27,487 nucleotides of DNA from assembly GCA_041691015.1 (NCBI GenBank), contig JBEPVN010000020.1:1-27487 (forward strand), in the 5' to 3' direction. Numbering within the stretch: position 1 is the stretch's first letter; each line of letters opens with the position of its first letter. The position numbers and the translations under genes are program-made. Below are positions 6,841 to 16,400 of the stretch, piece after piece. Source of the DNA: JBBSJT01 sp041691015. Its GTDB lineage: Bacteria; Chlamydiota; Chlamydiia; Chlamydiales; Parachlamydiaceae. The notes under the pieces are model-generated. The model was not told where the DNA came from and ran no database searches. It was given only the letters and a program-made list of their open reading frames with translations.

Positions 6841-7563
6841 CTAGAGGGGTTTTTTGCCGCTGATGATGGTGGCGATGCCGCCTGAGAGGGGTTTTATAGT
6901 TGTTTGCTGAAATCCTGCATCTTGAAGCATTGTTTCAAGTTTTTCCGGCTTTACAAAGCTCTTAATGCTGTTGCAGAGATACTCATAAGCTTCTTTATTA
7001 GAAGTTAAAAATTTTCCGATAACGGGTAGGACTGCTTTTAAATAGAACCTGTGGCCTATTTTGAGTAATCTATTTTTTGGCTCTGTCAATTCCAAAATAG
7101 CAAAAGAGCCGCCCGGCTTTAAGACACGGAAAACCTCTTCTATTGCTTTTTTCGGGTCGTGAATATTTCGAATACCATAAGCTACGCTTACGCATTGCAC
7201 ACATTCATTTTCAAGCGGGATCGCTTGTGCATCTGCTTGAATGTAGGAAATATCGTGCTGCTTGAAAATAGGTTGATTGGCTTTTAATCTGGCGCAACCT
7301 AGCATTTCTTCGCAAAAGTCAAGCATGTAGACTTTTTGGGGGCTTTTGGATTTTTTTAAATAGGAGAATGTAATTTCACCGGTACCGGCGCAAAGGTCAA
7401 GAAGGCTTTCTCTATTATGCGCATCGCTTAAGTGATGGAGCAATTGATTGTTCCAGAAACGATGCATTTGCAAGGAAAGCACAGCATTTGTTCTATCGTA
7501 TTCTTTTGCGATACTTCCAAACATCTTTTGGATCGATTCTGGATGATCTTTTCTATATCCCAA
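6841..7563 (-). CDS. menG: Demethylmenaquinone (UbiE/MenG) methyltransferase
   Basis: This SAM-dependent C-methyltransferase carries out the last step of menaquinone synthesis (or a ubiquinone step in other bacteria). The 240 residues show the family start (VQKMF-type QKMFGSIAKEYDRTNAVLS), SAM motif I LLDLCAGTGEITF near residue 55, the signature SVAYGIRNIHDPKKAIEEV, and RVLKPGGSFAILE. Chlamydiae use menaquinone, so MenG is the likelier name. It is the last gene of a three-gene operon, 2 bases after the small Cys-rich membrane protein. Confidence 0.93.
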   Translation of the reverse strand: MGYRKDHPESIQKMFGSIAKEYDRTNAVLSLQMHRFWNNQLLHHLSDAHNRESLLDLCAGTGEITFSYLKKSKSPQKVYMLDFCEEMLGCARLKANQPIFKQHDISYIQADAQAIPLENECVQCVSVAYGIRNIHDPKKAIEEVFRVLKPGGSFAILELTEPKNRLLKIGHRFYLKAVLPVIGKFLTSNKEAYEYLCNSIKSFVKPEKLETMLQDAGFQQTTIKPLSGGIATIISGKKPL

Positions 7564-7565
7564 AT

Positions 7566-7781
7566 TTAAGTCTCTTTTTTATTGTCCGGTTTTTTACAAA
7601 GCTCGCATGTGGACGTATTGCCGCAAGAGTCATCTTTTGGTAAATTTTTTGTAGGGACTTTACCGCAAGCTCCAGGTTTTAACCGGGATTTTCCTGTAAG
7701 GAAAAAACTGATACCCAATAAACATAAAGAAAAGAGTATCAAAAAGCTTGCGATTAATAAAGTAAAGCCTAAATTTTCCAT
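7566..7781 (-). CDS. Small Cys-rich membrane protein, possible NqrM
   Basis: The 71-residue protein has one N-terminal membrane helix (residues 5-29) followed by a short polar tail with four cysteines at 39, 53, 59 and 62. One helix, a basic stretch, a Gly-rich Ala-Cys-Gly and a four-Cys tail resemble NqrM (DUF539), which helps insert iron into the NqrD/NqrE site of Na+-NQR. Chlamydiae respire through Na+-NQR. The Cys spacing (13, 5 and 2 residues between) differs from the classical pattern, so the assignment is tentative. It lies 2 bases from each neighbour, between the DUF3604-like gene and menG, so a link to quinone respiration is plausible. Confidence 0.6.
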   Translation of the reverse strand: MENLGFTLLIASFLILFSLCLLGISFFLTGKSRLKPGACGKVPTKNLPKDDSCGNTSTCELCKKPDNKKET

Positions 7782-7783
7782 GA

Positions 7784-9796
7784 TTATTTGTCATCCTGAA
7801 TGTCTGAAAACTCCTCATCGAATTCATCATCGAATTCATCTTCATCATCGTCAAAAAATTCATCTTTTTTGATCGGCTTAGTGACTGCCGGTTTTTTATC
7901 CGGTTTTTTGAGGACAAGTGGAATATAGTCTACCCAAATAGGTGAACTCCATGCCATATGACCATCTTTTTGAGTGACTCTGATGTAGTAATAAACAAAC
8001 GGCGGCTTTTTATCTTTTGCATCGATGACAACTTTGTCAAGAGGCGTCATATCATCGAATGTGAAGTTTATGCTATAATCGTTGCTTTCAAAGGTTTTTA
8101 TGACTTTGCCGTTACGGATAATTTCAACATGGCTTAAAGCTGTAGTCCCGGCAACATAGCCTGATAAATGTCTGTTAACCATCAAGCCTTGTTTGACTGC
8201 CGTGCTAGTTTCAGAACCCATTTGCAGTCCCGCAAGATAAAGACCTACAATGATACGCTCGCCGGTTGTCGCATAGCAGGACCTATTATAGAGAGCATCG
8301 ATCATGGAGGATCTGGAATGCTCTGCGGATATAATAGCAGTCATACCGGGCGAATATTGGACTTGATCGCTTTCAAAAAAATCAGAATAGATGCCGCGAT
8401 CATCCAAGCCACCTGCAACAAAGCCGAATCTGCAATTTCGAAGCAATGCTTTTTGTACGGCTCCTTCAGGTGATTCAGAAACGCCATTTTTGTTCGATCC
8501 CATTATAGGACGGCTGTTGCCTTCTTTTTTAGTGCATTCAGAAGAACCCCAGGCGTTATAAATTTCTACAACGCGCTCATAATCTGGCTCAAAGTTTTTA
8601 AAGTCAAAATCATATCCTTTACCCATCGTAAAAGTAGGTATGGAAATAAGTTCCTTTGGTGCAAAGCTTTTATAAATTTTTGATAAGGAGCTATATTTTG
8701 GATCTTTTTTACGCAGGAGAGTCTTGTTATCCTTGGCATAGACGAGATGTCTTGCACCTTCTTTAACAGGGTCTCCGGAGAATTGAAAACCGACCAAAGT
8801 CGTAAAGCGGTCTGCCTCGTCGAATTCCGTTAAATTTTGAAGGATTAGCTTCCATATTTCATTAGAAGTTTCTTCTTGAGATTCAAAAGGGGAGGATGCT
8901 GCAAAATTCAAGGCGCGTTCATCGCGAAAATGGCGCAAGCAGCTTTCTATGTTTTCTGTAGAGTCGATTCTTTCAGACTCTCCATGAAGCAATCCCCAAA
9001 AAAGATGTCTCGTATTATCTTGAAAGCATTTGACAGGCGGCGATCGAAAAACTTCTTTTGTTCTTAAATTTTCAAGGCATATCGTATAAATGCCGGCTTC
9101 ATTAAAGTATAGGTTTGGAAGGGATATGAAGCCTGTTTCCGGAACAAATAATTTCCACTTTAAATTTTCTCTTAAATTTTCATAAGACAATTCAACAAGG
9201 GTATCTTCATGCGCTTCATTTGTTAAGTTACCGTATTGGTCTTCAAAGCGCACAATCACATCAAAGCGTTTATTTCGTGCAACAAAAGAGGGGGTTAAAA
9301 CACGGATGTTGTTAAGTTCTCCGCCACGTACGTCCATTGAAAAAACTTCAGGCTCATCGTATCTGCCTTTACCTGTTGCATCGATAAAAAGGTTAAAAAC
9401 ACGTCTTCTCTGGGAGTTGGTTTGTGCTCTTGTGCCGTGTGTTTTAAAAGTTGCAGGATCATCTTTTGGAGATCCGATGACTACTGTGAAGTTACTTCCA
9501 AGTGGCAATTCAACAGGGACGACAAATTCAAAAACGGGAGCTACGCTATCTGGAACATCGATTTCTTTTGCTTGCAGAATTTTACCGTTGTCAAGTTTTG
9601 CAAAGACAACATTTTTTGTTTTTTTGAGATTGGATGTCGGCAATTCCCAGTCAAGATCTCGACCTTTGCTCATTAAATCGAATTTCATTTTGGTGCCTTT
9701 TGGCAAAGCAACGGATGTTGTGTAAATAAACATCCAGGTGTTAGTTTCACCGGCTATGGCTTGTCCGGGCTCGCAGTAGCATATAGATCTTCGCAT
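7784..9796 (-). CDS. DUF3604-like protein with degenerate metal site, 670 aa
   Basis: The central and C-terminal parts match the DUF3604 family, PHP-like predicted metal-dependent proteins. Landmarks are HLFWGLLHGES (264-274), FTTLVGFQFS (331-340), RVVEIYNAWGSSE (408-420), and the DALYNRSCYATTGERI block with LQMGSE after it. The family's metal-binding histidines look lost: the usual H-x-H is HGE (271-273), the T-D-H position reads SSPFES (301-306), and the S-D-x-H position reads GLDDRG (463-468). The N-terminal 250 residues look like beta-rich domains. The last 26 residues are almost all Asp, Glu and Phe. No signal peptide is visible. AAGG precedes the ATG. It heads the operon with the NqrM-like protein and menG. 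Function unknown. Confidence 0.8.
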   Translation of the reverse strand: MRRSICYCEPGQAIAGETNTWMFIYTTSVALPKGTKMKFDLMSKGRDLDWELPTSNLKKTKNVVFAKLDNGKILQAKEIDVPDSVAPVFEFVVPVELPLGSNFTVVIGSPKDDPATFKTHGTRAQTNSQRRRVFNLFIDATGKGRYDEPEVFSMDVRGGELNNIRVLTPSFVARNKRFDVIVRFEDQYGNLTNEAHEDTLVELSYENLRENLKWKLFVPETGFISLPNLYFNEAGIYTICLENLRTKEVFRSPPVKCFQDNTRHLFWGLLHGESERIDSTENIESCLRHFRDERALNFAASSPFESQEETSNEIWKLILQNLTEFDEADRFTTLVGFQFSGDPVKEGARHLVYAKDNKTLLRKKDPKYSSLSKIYKSFAPKELISIPTFTMGKGYDFDFKNFEPDYERVVEIYNAWGSSECTKKEGNSRPIMGSNKNGVSESPEGAVQKALLRNCRFGFVAGGLDDRGIYSDFFESDQVQYSPGMTAIISAEHSRSSMIDALYNRSCYATTGERIIVGLYLAGLQMGSETSTAVKQGLMVNRHLSGYVAGTTALSHVEIIRNGKVIKTFESNDYSINFTFDDMTPLDKVVIDAKDKKPPFVYYYIRVTQKDGHMAWSSPIWVDYIPLVLKKPDKKPAVTKPIKKDEFFDDDEDEFDDEFDEEFSDIQDDK

Positions 9797-9870
9797 GAGT
9801 GATTACCTTGTGTTTACAAAAGAGTTCCTGATTCTGCCTTACTGAATTATTCTTTTTCAAGTAAAATAAT

Positions 9871-11070
9871 TTAAATGAACTCATTTGGTTTTAACTCTAA
9901 ATTTGAATCGATATCCCATAAAATAACACGACCCGTTGCTAAAAGCGTACAGCATTTAGTATTATCAATTTTAAGGACGGATGAGCGTCTATATTTTAAA
10001 GAAATAATTTTAAAGTCACGGTTGCTGTTAGAGCTTATCTTGAGCCATTGGCCATCTTGATATTGGTATCCTTCAATCTCTCCGCATAAATCTGTTGAAA
10101 AAAAAGCAGAACTTAACGGTGCAGCTATCATGCTTATAATTGGGGCTTTATGACTTTCAATGGTTTGACTGCAATTGTATTGATTGTTAACCTTACTCCA
10201 AATTCTAATTGTTTTATCAACTGATCCGCTGATTAAGCAATTTGTTCGGTTATGCAGTTTTAGGGCTGTTATCGGAGATGTATGACCTATAAGTCTTTGT
10301 TGTAATTGACAACTCTCATCATTCATTGACCATACGCAAATGGTATTATCTCTTGATCCGGAAAATAAAACACAGCTGTTATTACTTTCTTTACTTAACT
10401 GTAAACATACAACATCATCGGTATGCCCTTTTAATTCCTTCATTAATTTGAGTGAAAAAGAACTAACCTTTTCAACTGGAAAAGTATTAGGTTTTTCAAC
10501 TGTAGTAAAATTAAATCGCCAGAATTTTATTAAATGATCATTAGATCCAGTAAATAAACAAGATTCCAGAATTTCCATGCAGTTAACACTTCTATCATGA
10601 ATTTTTTGACGATGTATCGAATCTGTTGCGGAAAGTTTATTATAAACATTTATATAACCGTCCGATGCGCATGTAAAAAATTTAGTTTCAGGTTTTTTCG
10701 ACTGATGAATATAGAGTTGGTTTATGGAGCCAGTATGCGAGCTTGTGATCTCTGATGGATCGCCGGTACGTCCCTTTACAGAATTTAAGCGTTGATCTTG
10801 AGTTGTTATGATAATGGTATCAAACCAATTGACAGACCCAAAAGAACCATTGTAATTGGATTTATAATGATCTTTCCAAGAAAGATCTTCAATTTTGACA
10901 TAGGTTGGCCATTTCTTCCTCGATTGGTATTTCCATACATCCTCGTGATTGCTATGAGCATACCATAATTTGTTGACAGAAGAAGTGTGTGTTATATCCC
11001 TCGAGTCAAATGAATAGGAAATATGCAGAAACATATCTTGCGACAAATAATCTGATGAATTATAAACCAT
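9871..11070 (-). CDS. F-box/WD40 repeat protein, candidate host-directed effector
   Basis: The N terminus (residues 7-52) fits the F-box pattern: L-x-x-D, a helix with Ile, FDSRDI, SSVNKLWY, then EDVWK. F-boxes bind Skp1 in eukaryotic SCF ubiquitin ligases. Residues 75-395 form about six or seven WD40 repeats. The clearest are KGHTDDVV to RDNTICVW (214-247) and IGHTSPITAL to VDKTIRIW (261-291), with others at about 112-133, 158-175, 316-335 and 363-386. The order F-box then propeller is that of eukaryotic FBXW proteins, where the propeller binds the substrate. Bacteria have no SCF, so the likely site of action is the host cell, after secretion. No secretion signal can be read from sequence. 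It lies alone, divergent from the Cu ATPase gene, with 44 bases between. Confidence 0.85.
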   Translation of the reverse strand: MVYNSSDYLSQDMFLHISYSFDSRDITHTSSVNKLWYAHSNHEDVWKYQSRKKWPTYVKIEDLSWKDHYKSNYNGSFGSVNWFDTIIITTQDQRLNSVKGRTGDPSEITSSHTGSINQLYIHQSKKPETKFFTCASDGYINVYNKLSATDSIHRQKIHDRSVNCMEILESCLFTGSNDHLIKFWRFNFTTVEKPNTFPVEKVSSFSLKLMKELKGHTDDVVCLQLSKESNNSCVLFSGSRDNTICVWSMNDESCQLQQRLIGHTSPITALKLHNRTNCLISGSVDKTIRIWSKVNNQYNCSQTIESHKAPIISMIAAPLSSAFFSTDLCGEIEGYQYQDGQWLKISSNSNRDFKIISLKYRRSSVLKIDNTKCCTLLATGRVILWDIDSNLELKPNEFI

Positions 11071-11114
11071 AGCTTACCATAATTTAATAAATATTATAAG
11101 ATATAGGTCTTCTT

Positions 11115-13493
11115 ATGGTTTTATGCCAAACTAAAAAAACTTGTGCTTTATGCAAGCATGAAATTTTTGAAACTACGATTGGTGAAAAAGATCATTTTTT
11201 TTGCTGTCATGGCTGTCATGCTGTTTATCAAATTTTAACTTCAAAAAAAGAGTTAATAAATTTTCAAGAACATCCTGTTTTTATGCAGGCTGTTAAGTCA
11301 GGCCTTATTTCGAATCCGCATCTTTTGACTGAAATTCAATCCAAGCAAATAAAATTAAAAGACAATGAAATCGAAAAGCTTTATTTGGAAGTTTTAGATA
11401 TGTGGTGTCCATCCTGCGCTGAGCTTATTTATTATGTTCTGATGCAGCAAAAAGGTGTTATTAACGCTATTGTGGATTATGCGACGGATCTTTGCATCAT
11501 CGAATTTTCACCGCGCCATATTTCAAAAGTTACGCTCATGAAAGTTATTGAATCGCTTCAGTATAGACCATTTAAGCCGGAAAACAAGGAAGATAAAAAA
11601 GTTAATGAAAGCTTGTATCTCAAGTTTGTTGTCGGGGCATTTTGTTCATTTAATGTGATGATGTTTTCCTATCCTCTATATGCCTCCTATTTTGATTATG
11701 ATCCCTTAAAATATGGGAGCCTATTTGCAAAATTTTCTTTTTTTATGACAATTCCGGTCGTAACTTATTCTTTTTTGCCAATCCTTAAAAGATTTTGGAT
11801 TGCAGCAAAATACAAAACCTACGGAATGGAATCTTTGGTTGTAATAGGAGTTTTATCAGCTTTTTTTCTATCTTGTTATGAATTAATGCAGGCAAGAACG
11901 CATGTTTATTTCGATTCGCTCACCGTCATCGTCACGTTTGTACTTTTGGGAAAGATAATCGAAACAAAAGCTAAATTTTCGGTAAAAAATGCGTGGATAC
12001 GTCTAAATTTAGCTTTGCCAAAACGCGCTCGTAAACGACATGAAAATGGAGATTTGCAATTTGTCCCTTTGAAAGAAATTAAAACAGGCGATGTTTTTGC
12101 AGTATTTCAAGGTGAAAAAGTGGCTTTGGATGGCGTAGTTATAGAGGGAGAAGCTGCTGCGGATGAGTCGTTAATGACAGGGGAGTCTCTTCCAATAGCC
12201 AAGAAATCAAGTTCCATCGTCATTCAGGGGTCTATTTTACTCAATGGAAGAATATTTGTGGAAGCAACATCTGTTGAAAAAGATTCCTCACTGTCTCGCA
12301 TTATCCAAATGCTTGAGTCTGGACTTAAAACAAAATCGCATTATACCCAAGCTGTCGACCCCATCATAAAATACTTTGTTCCGATTGTTTTGTGCATTGC
12401 TTTATTCTCAGGACTCTATTCTTTTGTTGTAGCAGGTTCTGAAAAAGCTTTTGTCCAAGCTTTGTCTGTTCTATTAATTTCTTGTCCTTGCGCAATTGGG
12501 ATTGCAGCTCCGCTTGCAGAATCCTATTTGATGAATAGTCTTGCAACTATCGGGGCAATAGTCAGAAACCGCGGGGTGCTATCGTTGCTTGGTAAGGAAA
12601 CCATTTTTGTCTTTGATAAAACAGGAACGATTACGGAAGGACAATTTAGAGTCATAAAGGGTCTTGAACATTTAAGCGATCAGGAATTATCCATTTTAAA
12701 AGGGATGACAAGTTTATCTCTTCACTTAATAGCAACCGCAATTTCAGCAAGTATTCTAAAAAAATCATTTAAAATAGACCGTATGGAAGAAATTGCGGGA
12801 AGGGGGTTGAGAGCTCATGTTGGAGAAGATGTGTATCATCTCGGATCGAGCGCTTTTTTTAATCTGGAAGGGATTATTGCAGAAGATGATTTTGATTTAA
12901 ACGATATATCATCCAAAGTCTATTTTGCAGTAAATGCTAATTTAAGGTCTGTAATTTATTTAGGGGACAGCATACGTCCAAGCTCAGTTCAACTGGTTCA
13001 AGCGCTAAAGCCCGCCAAAACAATTTTGCTCTCCGGGGATGCAAAAGAAGCAGTTTTTGCTGTTGCTAAAGCTTGCTCCATAGAAGAATATTATTTCGAG
13101 CATTCTCCGCTTATGAAAAAGGAGCTGATCGCAAATTTACGCAAAAATGGCGATATTGTTTGCATGATAGGAGATGGTATTAATGATGCTCCAGCTATTA
13201 CCGAGGCAGATATTGGGATTTCAATGACACAAGCGACAGATATTTCCATTCAAGTCTCAGATATTCTTTTAACGAAGGATGATTTAACTTTACTGTTAAA
13301 ATTGAGAAATTTAAGCCTTTTTGGAGCCTCAATTTTAAAACAGAATCTCTTTTGGGCATTTTTTTATAATTTGATAGGCATAGGTCTTGCCGTTTTTGGA
13401 CTGTTGTCACCCATATTTGCAACCTTTGCCATGATGGCAAGCAGTCTGATTGTACTCTACAACGCAAAACGCATCAATTTGTGCCATTTCTAA
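11115..13493 (+). CDS. CcoI/FixI-type copper P1B ATPase
   Basis: This is a heavy-metal P-type ATPase of 792 residues. An N-terminal Cys-rich domain (C10, C13, C30, C31, C34) of the type seen in CcoI/FixI precedes a HMA-like domain with MWCPSC (96-101). About eight membrane helices follow, with TGES (355-358), CPC (457-459), the phosphorylated DKTGT (D501) and GDGINDAPA (686-694). CPC indicates Cu+ transport. Family knowledge links CcoI to copper supply for cbb3-type cytochrome oxidase; that partner is not in this window. The SEHPL motif of the nucleotide domain reads SLHLI (His537 kept, Pro lost). The ribosome binding site is weak. The 3' end overlaps the giant convergent gene by 20 bases. 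Confidence 0.9.
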   Translation: MVLCQTKKTCALCKHEIFETTIGEKDHFFCCHGCHAVYQILTSKKELINFQEHPVFMQAVKSGLISNPHLLTEIQSKQIKLKDNEIEKLYLEVLDMWCPSCAELIYYVLMQQKGVINAIVDYATDLCIIEFSPRHISKVTLMKVIESLQYRPFKPENKEDKKVNESLYLKFVVGAFCSFNVMMFSYPLYASYFDYDPLKYGSLFAKFSFFMTIPVVTYSFLPILKRFWIAAKYKTYGMESLVVIGVLSAFFLSCYELMQARTHVYFDSLTVIVTFVLLGKIIETKAKFSVKNAWIRLNLALPKRARKRHENGDLQFVPLKEIKTGDVFAVFQGEKVALDGVVIEGEAAADESLMTGESLPIAKKSSSIVIQGSILLNGRIFVEATSVEKDSSLSRIIQMLESGLKTKSHYTQAVDPIIKYFVPIVLCIALFSGLYSFVVAGSEKAFVQALSVLLISCPCAIGIAAPLAESYLMNSLATIGAIVRNRGVLSLLGKETIFVFDKTGTITEGQFRVIKGLEHLSDQELSILKGMTSLSLHLIATAISASILKKSFKIDRMEEIAGRGLRAHVGEDVYHLGSSAFFNLEGIIAEDDFDLNDISSKVYFAVNANLRSVIYLGDSIRPSSVQLVQALKPAKTILLSGDAKEAVFAVAKACSIEEYYFEHSPLMKKELIANLRKNGDIVCMIGDGINDAPAITEADIGISMTQATDISIQVSDILLTKDDLTLLLKLRNLSLFGASILKQNLFWAFFYNLIGIGLAVFGLLSPIFATFAMMASSLIVLYNAKRINLCHF

Positions 13494-16400
13494 ACTTTTC
13501 GTAGAGGTTTTTTAAGCCATTTGGATCGTTTTCCAATTCAGGGTTATTTTCATTAAAAAGCCCTATTAATTTTGCATTCAATTCTTTAAAACGCTTAGGA
13601 TCTATAAAAAACTTATTAAGATTTAACAAATGTAGGGCTAGCATGAGAGAGCCATCATACTTTAATTCAAGAAGAGAGTTAATAACACCTACTGTGATAT
13701 TAATTTGTTCCTTAACGTTTATTAAAAATTTGCTCTCATTTGTTCTTCCTAAAAGTACAAAAAATTTAAATACCATTTTTTCATCACTTTTTGTTAAATG
13801 AATAAAGCTATTATTTTGAATGATCAAAGTCAAAACGGAACTCATTGCTTCATAAGTTGATTTTATTAAATCAAAAGACGTGTATGTGATATTTGGGAAA
13901 AAATCTAAAAGTAAACAAATGATTTTTTCCGGATGTTCCGGAAAAAATTTAAATAAAACATTGAAATGTACGATGTTACTTAATAGAAGGTTTAGCACAG
14001 AAACAGAAAATTTATCTAATTTATTTAAGGAATTATTAATATCTACTATAAAATAATTAAAAAAATGAAAAAACTTTTCTTTCATTAATTTTTCACCATG
14101 CGCATCAAAAACTGTTTTTTCGGAGGTTTCGCAATGCAAATAATTAAAATAATTTCTCGGATCGCTATATCTGCTTGAAAATTGAGAAAATCCTGGACAG
14201 TTTTTAAGACATACGAATAAAGGTGTGATTATTTTTTTGATAATATCCCTGTAGGTCTCTTCGTCATCATGCATACAAATAATAGCTGCGAGATGACGCA
14301 CAACTAATTGTAAGAGTTCTTTATCTAAAGGAATTTCAGGGGAGTGCAAAGCAGGCAAGCAATATAGTAGAGCTTCTTTGATATCTTTTACGCTTTGTAT
14401 GGTTTTTTTATCGCTCAACATCACTCTTGCAAATTTACTTTGAAAAATTAAAATTTCCTGATCAGAAAAAATGCGTTTCACGAGTAACATTTGCACGAGC
14501 AATTTATATTTACTAACTAAGAAGAGATTAATAAATTTTTTTATTGTGCTTTTAAACGGAACTAAAACATTTTCGGGTATTGTACCAGGAAGTGTTTTTA
14601 TCACGGTTTCAGCAAGACTACATCCTATAAAAACCAAATCTTTTCCATCATCTTTTCTTAAATTTTCAAGGAAAGGAATCATATTTGATAGATCCACTTT
14701 TAATCTCAAAATATTGTAAGAAATATCGATTTGTTCGTTTATAGAAGAATCTTTATCAGCCGGTAAATTTCTCAAAGTTCTAGCAAACAAAAGAAGAAGG
14801 TCATTTATTTGATCGCTGTTTGAATTTCTTAGAAGCTCATTTAATTTACGCAATACGAGAAGCGAAACATTCCAATCTTTTGATTCAACAAAAGTTTCAA
14901 CGAATTTTAAATTGATCTTGTTTTGTTTTTCAGGGCTTAAAACTGCATGTTTTTTTAACTCTTCTTCAAGAAACCAAACTGTTATTTGAACTTTTAAGCG
15001 GCAGGCAGCCTTTTGATTTAAAAAACCTAATGTTAAAATATACAAAAAATCTCTCTTGAGGTGAGCATCTTCAAATGCAGATACAAGCTGCCCATAAGTT
15101 TCAAAAAAGAGAGTAAAAATTTCGGATTCAAAATCAGCTAAAATTTCTAAAAATGGGAGCTGTTTTACTAATGAAACTTCCATCCTTTGCAGAGCGGTAC
15201 ATGCAAGTTCCGGTAATTTTTTATCGGTAGATCGGGCTAATTGTTTTTTTAAAGATTCTAAAGTGGATTCATTAGTAAGGCGGTATGCTTGCATTAATTT
15301 TAAAGCTAAAGGAACTCTTAAGGTATCTTTAAGAAGGAAAAACACAACCTCTCCAACTTTTTTTAATACTTCTTCATCTTTTGCAAAATATAATGACTTA
15401 TTGAGAATTACTGTAATGACTTGTTCCTGATTTTCCAAACCTAAAATTATTTTTTTCCATATCAAATCGTGATTTAAGAGGAGTGTTTGGGGAAATTTAG
15501 AATCAAAAAATTCTAATAATGATAATGCCTGGCTATTTTTTAAATTTAAAAGGCACAAATCCAAAAGATTTAAAGTGTCAGTATCTACAGATTTTTTATT
15601 GAAATGAAGATGAGTTAAAATTCTCTGTATAAAATCTCTTGAGATTTCGGGATGTAAACCTATCATTGCCACTTCTGCCAAATGTTGGTAAAGATTCATT
15701 TCATCAGGCATTAATTGCTTTGGATTTCTTTTGATAAAGCTATCGAGGTAATTTTTTATTAAAATAAAGGAATCTTTAGATTTTAGGAGCAACTCATTAA
15801 AAGTAATAAAAAGTAAATTCAAAAGAGCAGGTCTTAAAAATATTTGAATATCAACGGCTTTCCCTATTTCAAAATATAAGGCGATCAAAGAAAGCCCATC
15901 TTCTGCTTTTCTTGATTTTTCGAGAATAGTAAGCAAAAACCACTCAAATTTCGTTTTTAAGAGGATTTTGATTTTGTCGGATAAAGGTGTACCTGAATTT
16001 ATAATATTATTTAAAATCTTAAAAATCTCTTCATGAAGCATTTCATTTAAGCCAAGGTCTGCAGAAACAGCTTCAAGAAGCAGCTTAAGTCTTTCTAAAA
16101 CCAATCCACTATCTTTATATGTTAAAGGGATATTTCTATTTATGGCAATGATCCTAGTTGCTTTTTCTTTTGCGAAACTTGCACTTAAAACTAGGTCAAT
16201 GTCCTGTAGGGTCATATTTTTACTTTTAAGATTTTGAAAGATTTCAAATCCTCTTAAAAAATCAACTGTGATAAGTTTTTCAGCAACGACTTCAAAATTG
16301 GAAAACTCATCTTTCTTTAAAGGTCTTTTAAGGAGCGGCATTTTTAAAATCAAAGCAATAGCTACTTGACCCAAGGCCAAAAGATCTCTTTCTAATAGGA

